From Colimorpha sp964483145 (lineage in GTDB: Bacteria; Bacteroidota; Bacteroidia; Bacteroidales; P3): a DNA stretch of 64,000 bases. Shown here piece by piece: positions 35,652 through 43,179 of this stretch. The notes under the pieces were generated by a model. That model did no database searches and was not told where the DNA came from. It saw only the letters and a list, made by a program, of their open reading frames with translations. Location: the NCBI GenBank assembly GCA_964483145.1, contig CAZAAK010000001.1, positions 1 through 64,000 on the forward strand, read 5' to 3'. The first letter of the stretch is position 1. Every line of letters starts with the position of its first letter. The translations under genes were made by a program, and so were the position numbers.

Positions 35652-36410
35652 CTAAATCGGGTCGCTTTTCCCAGCGTTCGAAGGACGTGGTACGGGCTGG
35701 TAATGATTGTTGGCATCAAAACACGAAGCTGATGTCCCTTCAAAATCCGATATCAACCTTTTCAAGACTTCGTCTTCCCCTTTAAAAATCGTAAACCAAA
35801 TAGACCAAAATCCTTGTGCTTTAGCTGATTCTATTACTCTATTTGTCGTGATTTTTCCCTCTTTGTATTCATTTAGGCAATCAGTTGCCACTTGCCAAGC
35901 CCTGCTACGGTATTGCCACCGTTTGTCTTTGGGGGAACAATTTCTTCCCCAATTGCCAATCTTGGTCAAGTCCATTAGATTTTTGGCATGTTGCTTGGAT
36001 TGTCCTGTTAAATTCGGATTCACTTGCACTATCCCTCCCGGTAGATACACAAAACTTAGAAATGTATTGTTGTTCTGAGGTAGATGCAAATCGGATGGCA
36101 GATAGTGACGAGTCGACTTTTGGCTGTTGCACATAGTGCACGCCAATAAATAGTTGTCCCAATCATGCTCGTAGTAGGCCTTGCCGGTTTTTTTGCTCAG
36201 TTCTTTGGGCTCGATATGCTCTACTGCCAAGTTCATCTCGTCGATATTATTTTCGCAGTACGAGCAAAACTCGCCAAGGTGGGCTGTTAAGTGCGGCTTG
36301 GCATCTCTATAGCAATTGTACGTCTGAAGAATAGTTTCGGACCTTGTTGCACCGCTAGCGTGATGCACTAGCACCGTCTCGCCTGCTTTCTTTTTGTCTA
36401 TAGGTCTCAT
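35652..36410 (-). CDS. HNH nuclease, PtuB-like (Septu anti-phage system)
   Basis: A 252-residue soluble protein with an HNH/McrA-type zinc nuclease motif. FCSYCENNIDEMNLAVEHIEPK gives the first CxxC and the catalytic His; DWDNYLLACTMCNSQK gives the second CxxC and Asn. In Septu systems PtuB cuts nucleic acid when released or activated by the PtuA ATPase. The ATPase gene ends 13 bases upstream. ATG 36410 is preferred; earlier in-frame Mets would overlap the ATPase gene. Visibly AT-richer than porU, which suggests acquisition. Family identity rests on gene pairing and motifs. Confidence 0.8.
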   Translation of the reverse strand: MRPIDKKKAGETVLVHHASGATRSETILQTYNCYRDAKPHLTAHLGEFCSYCENNIDEMNLAVEHIEPKELSKKTGKAYYEHDWDNYLLACTMCNSQKSTRHYLPSDLHLPQNNNTFLSFVYLPGGIVQVNPNLTGQSKQHAKNLMDLTKIGNWGRNCSPKDKRWQYRSRAWQVATDCLNEYKEGKITTNRVIESAKAQGFWSIWFTIFKGEDEVLKRLISDFEGTSASCFDANNHYQPVPRPSNAGKSDPI

Positions 36411-36423
36411 CGTTCCGACAAAT

Positions 36424-37764
36424 TTACAGTAGTCCGTGCGCATCCATCTTCTCTTCCATAAGAGCTCTGTACACTGGGTCATTGCCAACCCTTGCTTGCA
36501 GGTGAGCGAGTCGAAGCCTCAACTCCTCCACTTCTTGCGGAGTTTTGTCCTTGGCGTGGGTGACAACCTCAAAAAACTCTTGGGCAGCGTTAAGCATCTC
36601 CATATATTCTTTGCTTCGTATCTGCGCACCCATATTCATTTCTTCCTCAGCAATGTCCTCTATACTCTTCATGTTTGGTTCTTCATCCGAAACCTCAACA
36701 TCGTCAAGTACAAGCAGCTGCTCCTTTGATACACTCTGAATGATAAATGGGCTATGCGTCGTTGCGATAAACTGTATGTTTGGAAAGGCACTCTGTAGGT
36801 CCCCCAAAATGCGCCGTTGCCAAAGTGGATGCAGGAATAGGTCAAGCTCATCGATAAGCACGATGCCAGGGGTTTGATACACGGCTTCTGCCCCTAGGAA
36901 GCCGTTAAGCATAATGGCCCGATACGCAATTTCTGAAACAAGGCAGATGACAGATTTGAATCCATCGCTCATGTAATTATAGTGGTGTCGTTCTCTCACT
37001 CCGTTTATTTCTACCACTGCTTCTATCTGCCCGCTGTGCAATGTAACTTGTGATAGCATTGGTATCGCCTTGCTTATGGCCTCAAAGAACGCTTCTTTAT
37101 TTCCGGCAAACACCATCCTATCTTCCATGTTCTTATCGTATTGTTTCAGCCAATCTATCGCACTGTTAAAGTCAATGTCGTTTCTTAGCGCCGATCGGTA
37201 GGCTTTATCTATTCTTTTTAACCTCTCTTTTACCTTGCCCGATTGACGACCTTGTGCGTTCATGCGATCGGCGGAAAACGACAGAATCAGCGGAAACACA
37301 GCACCTTGTGTGGTATCCCTGCGTCTGCGTACCAGCTCGCCTGCCGCATCTATCAATTCACCAGCACATTTCCTGTTATGAACGGTATTGTTCGCCTTTG
37401 TCATCTCTCGATACCATTTTATAGGCCTCTCTTCATATAATAGCCCATCCCCTCTATCTGTTGGGAATGGGAATAACCCCTCGACCTTTATGCACGGTTG
37501 TATCTCACTTTCCTCGTAGTCGTGGTTCCGTTCGTTGAACCATTGTCGCCGGTCTTCTTTTGTAAAATTGCACCGGAAATAGCTACCGCTGTCAAGCGTC
37601 GGCAGGGACGATAAATATCCCCCCAGCCCAATTCTGATAGCCCTGAGTAAGGATGTCTTCCCAGATGTGTTGCTGCCTACTACAACGGTAAGATTTTCAT
37701 TGAACTGAAAATCTTTCGACTCATAGCATCTGAAGTTTTGTAGGTGTACCTTTCTTATTTTCAT
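36424..37764 (-). CDS. SMC-like AAA ATPase, PtuA-like (Septu anti-phage system)
   Basis: A 446-residue overcoming-lysogenization/RecF-type ATPase. N-terminal KVHLQNFRCYESKDFQF leads to Walker A GSNTSGKTSLL (30-40). An ABC-type signature region is around NYMSDGFKSVICLVSEIAYR, Walker B is GIVLIDELDLFLHP near 300-306, and the D- and H-loops are in FIATTHSPFII. The last 90 residues are acidic and helical. With the HNH gene downstream it matches Septu (PtuAB), in which the ATPase holds the nuclease until infection. ATG 37764 gives the proper N-terminus. It lies between two copies of a 34-bp repeat and is AT-richer than its surroundings. Confidence 0.82.
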   Translation of the reverse strand: MKIRKVHLQNFRCYESKDFQFNENLTVVVGSNTSGKTSLLRAIRIGLGGYLSSLPTLDSGSYFRCNFTKEDRRQWFNERNHDYEESEIQPCIKVEGLFPFPTDRGDGLLYEERPIKWYREMTKANNTVHNRKCAGELIDAAGELVRRRRDTTQGAVFPLILSFSADRMNAQGRQSGKVKERLKRIDKAYRSALRNDIDFNSAIDWLKQYDKNMEDRMVFAGNKEAFFEAISKAIPMLSQVTLHSGQIEAVVEINGVRERHHYNYMSDGFKSVICLVSEIAYRAIMLNGFLGAEAVYQTPGIVLIDELDLFLHPLWQRRILGDLQSAFPNIQFIATTHSPFIIQSVSKEQLLVLDDVEVSDEEPNMKSIEDIAEEEMNMGAQIRSKEYMEMLNAAQEFFEVVTHAKDKTPQEVEELRLRLAHLQARVGNDPVYRALMEEKMDAHGLL

Positions 37765-37802
37765 AATGTGCCACTTTTTTGTGGGTATACTCCTAATCCC
37801 TT

Positions 37803-37836
37803 CCCTCATAACGGCCCACACCGCTTTTTATTGCAT
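37803..37836. repeat. 34-bp direct repeat, right copy (Septu leader)
   Basis: Partner of 35533-35566. It sits about 40 bases upstream of the PtuA-like start codon and contains the third 24-bp element (37810-37833). Confidence 0.75.
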
Positions 37837-38013
37837 TGCCCCCTCCTTTGGCGTTCGTTGCCTCCGCTGGCGTCTTATATTTTAGGTTTGCGGCGTCCTC
37901 TCTCTTCGGGCCTTTGCCACTCCCGCTTTTGTGCCGCTAGGCGGGCATATTTGTCGTCTCTGCCCTAGAGTGTATTCAGAATGTACTGTGCCCGAATATT
38001 TACCTGCTCAAAT

Positions 38014-38433
38014 TCAATGAGCAATGGCAATGGGGATAGATTCCCGTAACTGTGCCTCAATGGCCTTTATTTCCTTGCCAAATGCAAAATCGCGTGGCAC
38101 CTGCCCCATGTACACTTCCATAATGGTCGACGCGTCCAGGCCGTATGTGACCAATTCGGTGTGGCTGTATTCCCCACCCTTGTACTCCAACCGATAAACC
38201 ACATTGTCCTCTTTTGTCTCTACCGATGACATTACCAAAGGGGCGTGGGTGCTGACAATGAATTGTATTTTTGGAAATGTGTTGTGTAGCGACTTCAGTA
38301 TGCGCGCCTGAAGTTCCGGGTGTAGGTGCTTGTCAATCTCATCTATAATTACAGTTCCGTGGGTGTATTGGCAGGCCTGCTCACTATACTTTGCTTTGTT
38401 CTGTATGGCACAACGGAAGACTATGTCCACCAA
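38014..38433 (-). pseudogene. Remnant of a second SMC-like AAA ATPase
   Basis: 139 codons cover only the middle of a PtuA/retron-type ATPase: MVDIVFRCAIQNKAKY (signature-helix region), Walker B TVIIDEIDKHLHPELQ, H-loop VSTHAPLVMSS, then YGLDASTIMEVYMG. Walker A and the N-terminal half are missing; no matching codons are seen upstream in any frame before the neighbouring terminator (38489-38517). The C-terminus is also short. It is not a copy of the intact ATPase 36424-37764, being closer to another subgroup. This looks like a defence gene that decayed. Confidence 0.8.
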
Positions 38434-38488
38434 AATTCAAACTAATTGGCCAAAATTTAAGCCAAATCCAAAAGTTATAACCAAAAAA

Positions 38489-38517
38489 GACCGCCCCGCG
38501 TTGTTGGCGGGGCGGTC
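38489..38517 (-). terminator. Terminator of the fimbrillin-like gene
   Basis: GACCGCCCCGC (38489-38499) pairs perfectly with GCGGGGCGGTC (38507-38517); a T6 run follows on the minus strand. Confidence 0.93.
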
Positions 38518-38587
38518 CGATATGGGTGTTGCAATATTTGTGCTCCCTTGGCTGGGGCTGCATTGCTGCGCTTGCGCAGCGGCAGGG

Positions 38588-40237
38588 CTACTTGCTGCTG
38601 CCGGCAATCGAGCCGTAGGTGAACCAGTTGCTACGTTCCGCTTCGGTGATTACGCGGTTGTAGATGCGAATCTTATAGATGGTGCCCTGGAAGTTGATCT
38701 TTGTGGTGCTCGTAGCGGTGCCGTCTACATCGCTCTGGTCGCCACCTACCACAGCGCGCACATAGCCTGTGGCGTCGTTGGTCTTCCATTTGTCCCACGA
38801 CATCTGCGCGCTCACGTGTGCCGGAGTGGTCCAGGCGTTATTGTTTAAGCTGTTGGCAAAGAGGTGGTAGTACACCGTGCTGGCGCTACTGCCATCGGTC
38901 ACGCCGGCAGTGTCCGACGTGCCGATAATCACGGCAATGCGGTTACGGACGTAGGCTTCCGCGTCAAAGTCGCTACGGCTCACACCTGCCCACAAGCTAA
39001 GCTTGTTGGCGTTGGCGGCAGTGGTTGAGTTGCCGTACTGCGGACCCTCGGCGTTGATGGTTAGTGCCTCGTGGGCATCGACCTTCGCGTAGCGGATGAC
39101 GATGCCGTCCCAAGGCGTGGTGCCGTCCATGTCGTTATAGAGCGTGTAGAAGCGCGAACCTGTGAGGTCGGTGGCGTCGAACACGGTCGGGTCGGCGTCG
39201 ATCAATATGGTGTAGCACCCCTGCTTGTCGGTGATGCGGTGGTTGGTGTTCAGGATAGGGTCGCCATCGCCGCTAAAGGTGAGGCTGTCGGCAGCGTAGA
39301 CTAGGCCGTAGCTCTCACTTCCGCTCGTGTTGGCCATGTCGCTGGAGAGGTCCACATCCAGGGCGGTCCAACGGCTGCGGGTGAAGCCGAAAGTGGTGAC
39401 GGAGTCGTAGCTACTGGCCAGGATGGTGCGGCTGAAGGTCTTGGCGGTGCCGCTGAGGGTGTAGTCCACCTTTACGTTCAGCCACTGGTGCTCTCCTTGG
39501 GGGAGGTAGAAGTAGAAGAGGCCATAATTGCCGTCCAGGGTGACATTGCAGCCGCTCAGCTGCACGCTTTCCTGACCGCCGGTGGAGGGGTTGGAGATGC
39601 TCTGTGCGGCCAAGCTGGGGAGGCCTGCATCCGACCAACTTACGCTATAGCCACCCGACAAGGCAGAAGATGTGGTGTAGGGGTAGGTGGGCTCGCTGAG
39701 GGTGATACTGCTCACCGTAGCCCCCGAGGGCCCTTTCAGGCGCAGCACACAAAGGCCGCAGAGGTTCTTGAAGTACAGGTCAGCGTTCGAGGACTGCGCC
39801 GCCATCGGGAAGCCCGTGACATAGCCGTAGTAGCCGCCGGCATCCTGCTGCACTGCTTGATAGGGCTGCTGCGCAGGCAAGGTCACCGTGCTACTGCTCG
39901 TGGCTATCGTGGCGGGGTAGAAGGCGGTGTAGCTACTGCCCTCGCTCACGCCCGTGCCGGCAGCGGTGGTGAAGGTGGCTGCCTCCACGTCGTTCTGCTG
40001 CGTGCTATAGGTGGCGCTGCTCCCCGCAGCACCATAAATCTTAATCTCATCGCCTTGGTCCCACATAACGCGGAAGGCATGGTTTGTCACGTCGGGCTCG
40101 AGGTGCGTTTTGGCGGAGCCGGAGGCCTCGCTGAAGGCGTTAAACGAATTTACGGGTGTACCCACCTCGTCCTTCTTACAGGCGGTCAGCACCACGGCGG
40201 CGGCAAAGAGGGTCACCGCAATTATTTGCTTTTTCAT
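38588..40237 (-). CDS. Fimbrillin-like lipoprotein with a C-terminal lectin-type (LamG-like) domain
   Basis: A 549-residue lipoprotein (lipobox VLTAC, C20). Residues 30-290 follow the Bacteroidales fimbrillin pattern: KTHLEPDVTNHAFRVMWDQGDEIKIY, a bulge of Ser/Thr-rich strands, PFMAAQSS-like FPMAAQSSNADLYFKNLCGLCVLRLKG. Residues 310-549 look like a concanavalin/LamG fold, ending with KINFQGTIYKIRIYNRVITEAE, the usual last strand of that family. Together these suggest a surface adhesin or pilus tip that binds a glycan. A small protein gene lies 162 bases upstream. A TTAC repeat lies in the leader near 40250-40268. Confidence 0.8.
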   Translation of the reverse strand: MKKQIIAVTLFAAAVVLTACKKDEVGTPVNSFNAFSEASGSAKTHLEPDVTNHAFRVMWDQGDEIKIYGAAGSSATYSTQQNDVEAATFTTAAGTGVSEGSSYTAFYPATIATSSSTVTLPAQQPYQAVQQDAGGYYGYVTGFPMAAQSSNADLYFKNLCGLCVLRLKGPSGATVSSITLSEPTYPYTTSSALSGGYSVSWSDAGLPSLAAQSISNPSTGGQESVQLSGCNVTLDGNYGLFYFYLPQGEHQWLNVKVDYTLSGTAKTFSRTILASSYDSVTTFGFTRSRWTALDVDLSSDMANTSGSESYGLVYAADSLTFSGDGDPILNTNHRITDKQGCYTILIDADPTVFDATDLTGSRFYTLYNDMDGTTPWDGIVIRYAKVDAHEALTINAEGPQYGNSTTAANANKLSLWAGVSRSDFDAEAYVRNRIAVIIGTSDTAGVTDGSSASTVYYHLFANSLNNNAWTTPAHVSAQMSWDKWKTNDATGYVRAVVGGDQSDVDGTATSTTKINFQGTIYKIRIYNRVITEAERSNWFTYGSIAGSSK

Positions 40238-40399
40238 AACTTGTTTTGCTTAACTTACTTACTTACTTTCTTTCCTTTTTTTTGCTTAATGCAGCTAACG
40301 GATGTACCCACAACAACAATCCCGGCGTGCCCTCGGGGCAAACTGAATTTGCTTATAGCGGCAACCTTTCTTGATGTGCTCTCGGCAACAATCCCTCCG

Positions 40400-40600
40400 T
40401 TAGAACCAGCTGCCGTGCTCGTTTTCGTTACCTGTGATGGAGCTACCATAGATGCCGCCCGTGCCTACGCTCTCGTTCCGCCGCATTAGGTCTAGGTCAT
40501 TGTAGCTAGAGGTTTTGGCGGAAAAAGAAGAACTAGTAAACCCTTCCTCCACCTTGAATTCAACCACGGTTAGCTGTGGTGTGCTGTAATGCATTTTCAT
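40400..40600 (-). CDS. Small protein preceding the fimbrillin-like gene
   Basis: 66 residues, MKMHYSTPQLTVVEFKVEEGF followed by a Ser-, Asn- and Gly-rich tail. Short proteins with a KPxLxVVEFKVEEGF-like opening are common ahead of surface-protein genes in Prevotella and relatives; none has a proven role known to me. No signal peptide or TM segment. A full promoter (40757-40787) lies about 150 bases upstream and may drive both this gene and the lipoprotein. Confidence 0.6.
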   Translation of the reverse strand: MKMHYSTPQLTVVEFKVEEGFTSSSFSAKTSSYNDLDLMRRNESVGTGGIYGSSITGNENEHGSWF

Positions 40601-40756
40601 GTTTTTTGATGTTTTTTCGGTTATTAACTGCTTAAATTTGCCTCGGCTCTATCGGTCGCTTTATTGCCTAAACTGCGGGTAATGTGTTCAAAATCCGCAC
40701 TTTGGCGCCATCGATATTCGCCTTTTCATGTTCTATTTCCAACTATTTTTCTGCTG

Positions 40757-40787
40757 CAAAATTACAAACATTTTCCGACATGGCAAG
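40757..40787 (-). promoter_or_regulatory. Promoter of the small protein/fimbrillin pair
   Basis: Minus-strand CTTG (40787-40784), 19 bases, TAATTTTG (40764-40757). The -7 box and spacing fit; the -33 box has one mismatch. Confidence 0.6.
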
Positions 40788-40948
40788 TTTTTTTTCGAGA
40801 TTTTTTTTCAACATTCTTTCAACATTTTTTACCCCCCCCTAACACACACTCACACATATATATACATATGCCGCTTTCTTTTTCTTTTTTCCCCCTTTTT
40901 ATTTCGGATAAGATACATTCTTATATTCATACTTGTATTCATAATTCC

Positions 40949-41162
40949 CAGTGGACCCAATGGGCGATCCCTCTTTTCGCGGAACGCAGACGGAACTCAT
41001 ACGGAGCCGCCCAGCTCCCTTCCGTTTATATTCTGTTTCAGTTCCGCGGATAAATTCCATTCATAGCGTTTTTTCTTTCATAGCGTTTTTTCTTTCCGCG
41101 GATAAAATATGCTCTCAGTGGACTATTTTTTTATCCGCGGAACGCAGACGGAACTCATACGG
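40949..41162. repeat. Mosaic of direct, tandem and inverted repeats
   Basis: A 27-bp exact direct repeat starts CGCGGAACGCAGACGG at 40978-41004 and 41136-41162. A 17-bp unit, CATAGCGTTTTTTCTTT, is in tandem at 41062-41078 and 41079-41095. GTTCCGCGGATAAA (41041-41054) is the inverse of 41130-41143. CAGTGGAC occurs at 40950 and 41116. Confidence 0.85.
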
Positions 41163-41263
41163 TGTCAGCCAATTCTTCCATCTTTTTTGCCTTGATTGTT
41201 CTATAAGCCGTATACCAAAGCCGAGGGAGGCGCACCTCTAACCTAGGGGTGGGTTGTATGTAG

Positions 41264-41381
41264 GGTCGCTTTTTTGTTTACCTTTTGTTTACTTTTCTTT
41301 TACCGTTTGTTTACCTAACCTAAACAAAAGGTAAATAAAAGGTAAAAGAAACCTAAGTAAAAGGTAAACAAAAAAGCGACC
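41264..41381. repeat. Long palindrome built of GTTTACC/GGTAAAC units
   Basis: 21 bases at 41264-41284 pair perfectly with 41361-41381; the next 20 pair at 16 of 20 (41285-41304 with 41341-41360). Inside, 41302-41313 can pair with 41321-41332 (one mismatch). No coding capacity is seen. Confidence 0.85.
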
Positions 41382-41499
41382 TTACCCATACTTTACCGTA
41401 AGGGCAGTGCCCGTCTAGAGCGTTGTAGCATGCTTGCCCAGGCCAAGATTCTTTTGAGAAGGAGGGAAACTTTTTTCGGTCAGGGATGCTTTTGGGCAG

Positions 41500-41632
41500 G
41501 AGTGAGGGGTGGGGCGAGGGGCGGGGTGAGGGTCGGTGCGAGGGGTGAGGCGAGGATCGGAGCTAGGGTCGGAGCTAGAGTGGGAGCCAGGGTCGGAGTG
41601 AGGGGCGGGGTGAGGGGCGGGGTGAGGGGCGC
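41500..41632. repeat. G-rich low-complexity repeat
   Basis: About 130 bases made of degenerate 6- and 12-base units such as GTGAGGGGCGGG on the plus strand. Many GGGG runs could form G-quadruplexes. The minus strand reads as Pro-rich frames, which I reject as genes. Confidence 0.75.
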
Positions 41633-41791
41633 AAAAAAATGGTGGCGGAGGGGCCGAATTTTGCAAATCCGAGCGATAAAAGGCAGCAAAAAACAGTCTT
41701 CGGCGGCGCGTTGTTGAAAAATAAACTGCGTGAAAATCACGCTGATGCATTTTTTTTTTGAAAGAAACGCGTTTATGTGACAAAAAAACCG

Positions 41792-41799
41792 TAATATTG
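41792..41799 (+). promoter_or_regulatory. Candidate -7 box (TAATATTG) of porP
   Basis: One mismatch to TAnnTTTG, about 30 bases before the start codon. Confidence 0.4.
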
Positions 41800-41830
41800 C
41801 CAATCGGTTTTAGGCGAATTATATACCAAA

Positions 41831-42844
41831 ATGTGCATGATGAAAAAGTTCGATAAAATATCTTTGATGCTGCTGATGCTGCTGCTTGGCTCGCAGGGCG
41901 CTAAGGCGCAAGATGTAGGGTTTTCGCAGTTCTATGCCAATCCGGTGTACCTCAACCCTGCCTTTGCCGGCTCGAAGGTGGCACCGCGCATCACCCTTAC
42001 CTACCGTGCCCAATGGCCCGGTCTTGTCAGCGCTTTCACCACTGTCAGCGGTTCGTACGACCAGTATATCCCCGACCTGCACGGTGGCATTGGTGCCATT
42101 GTGCTCTCCGACCGTCAGGGCGACCATGGCATACTGGGTACCACTTCGCTGGGGGCGATGTACTCGTTCCGCTTCAAGATTCATCAAGATATTTTCGTGA
42201 ACCTAGCCTTGCAGGCTTCGGTGGTCAACTCCAATCTTTCGTGGGATTTGAATAACCTGCGTTTTGGCGACCAGATCGATGCCAACAACGGCTTTGTGAA
42301 CCAGACCTCTGCTACGGCTCCGGATCGGACGAGCCTTTTCTACCCCGACTTTGCTGCGGGTGCCTTGGTGTATGGGCCGGCGTGGTATGTGGGCGTGGCT
42401 GCGCACCACCTCAACCAGCCCAGTCAGGGCTTTTATACAGAGGATCGCGTGCCCCTGAAGCTCTCGGCCAATGCGGGCGGGCTGATAAACCTCTCCGAAG
42501 AGCGTCGCCGCCAGTCGTCGCTGGGCTTGGGTCAGCCGGTTGTTTCCCCCAACTTCATCTATCAGTATCAAGGCGGGTTCCATTATTTCAACTATGGTCT
42601 TTACCTGGACTGGATGCCCTTTTTGGTGGGGTTGTGGTATCGCAACGGCATCGAGAACTCCGACGCCTTTATCTTTATGGTGGGGGTGCAGCAGGACCAT
42701 TTCAAGATTGGCTACAGCTACGATGCCACCGTTTCGCAGCTAGCCAACAGCACTGCGGGTTCGCACGAAATCACCTTGGGCATCCTGTTGCCCGTTCCCG
42801 AGCAGAAGCACAAGGTCAAGGCCATCCGTTGCCCGTCGTTCTGA
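41831..42844 (+). CDS. PorP/SprF family type IX secretion membrane protein
   Basis: A 337-residue outer-membrane protein with a signal peptide ending GAKAQ. DVGFSQFYANPVYLNPAFAGS and the following RITLTYRAQWP are diagnostic for PorP/SprF. The rest alternates in barrel style and ends with a 15-residue polar tail. PorP helps anchor the periplasmic T9SS ring or acts with partner adhesins (SprF). In many Bacteroidales it opens porPKLMN; here the next gene is a GldJ-type lipoprotein and porLMN are absent. ATGs at 41831, 41837 and 41840 are all possible. Confidence 0.92.
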   Translation: MCMMKKFDKISLMLLMLLLGSQGAKAQDVGFSQFYANPVYLNPAFAGSKVAPRITLTYRAQWPGLVSAFTTVSGSYDQYIPDLHGGIGAIVLSDRQGDHGILGTTSLGAMYSFRFKIHQDIFVNLALQASVVNSNLSWDLNNLRFGDQIDANNGFVNQTSATAPDRTSLFYPDFAAGALVYGPAWYVGVAAHHLNQPSQGFYTEDRVPLKLSANAGGLINLSEERRRQSSLGLGQPVVSPNFIYQYQGGFHYFNYGLYLDWMPFLVGLWYRNGIENSDAFIFMVGVQQDHFKIGYSYDATVSQLANSTAGSHEITLGILLPVPEQKHKVKAIRCPSF

Positions 42845-43179
42845 GGCATGAGCCGTGCGGAGCGCATAGCCGCGTGGGACTGTTGCACGGGTGGTGTACG
42901 CCGGAGGGAGTGTTCTAGACGAGTTGATAAAAACTCTTAAAAACGAAACAATTCGGCAACAATAACGTATACGATAAGAAAAAGAGAGAATAAGAAGACG
43001 AAAAAGAAACATCGCAATACAACGTGCATCATACCACAGCAACATACATCATACAACAACATTATCTTTGTAAAATACAACATGCATCATACAACAACAT
43101 TATCATTGTAAAATACAACGCGCATCATACAACAACATACCTCAAATAACTAAGTAAGAAAGAATAAATACATTATATT
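42845..43179. other. Intergenic stretch with a tandem repeat
   Basis: 335 bases with no gene. The first half is plain; the second holds the 38-bp repeat described at 43027-43138. Confidence 0.6.
43027..43138 (+). repeat. 38-bp tandem repeat carrying a promoter -7 box
   Basis: CATCATAC starts at 43027, 43047, 43085 and 43123. The two full 38-bp units (43047-43084, 43085-43122) differ at a few bases. The first contains TATCTTTG (43073-43080), an exact -7 box; the second has TATCATTG (43101-43108), a one-base variant. Confidence 0.8.

Noticed and set aside
40664..41066. Plus-strand frames in the AT-rich spacer
   Set aside because: Composition is Phe/Ser-rich from T-runs; no start site and no likeness to proteins.
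41415..41803. Pro-rich minus-strand frames over the G-rich repeat
   Set aside because: The Pro pattern merely reflects the DNA repeat and is open in more than one frame.
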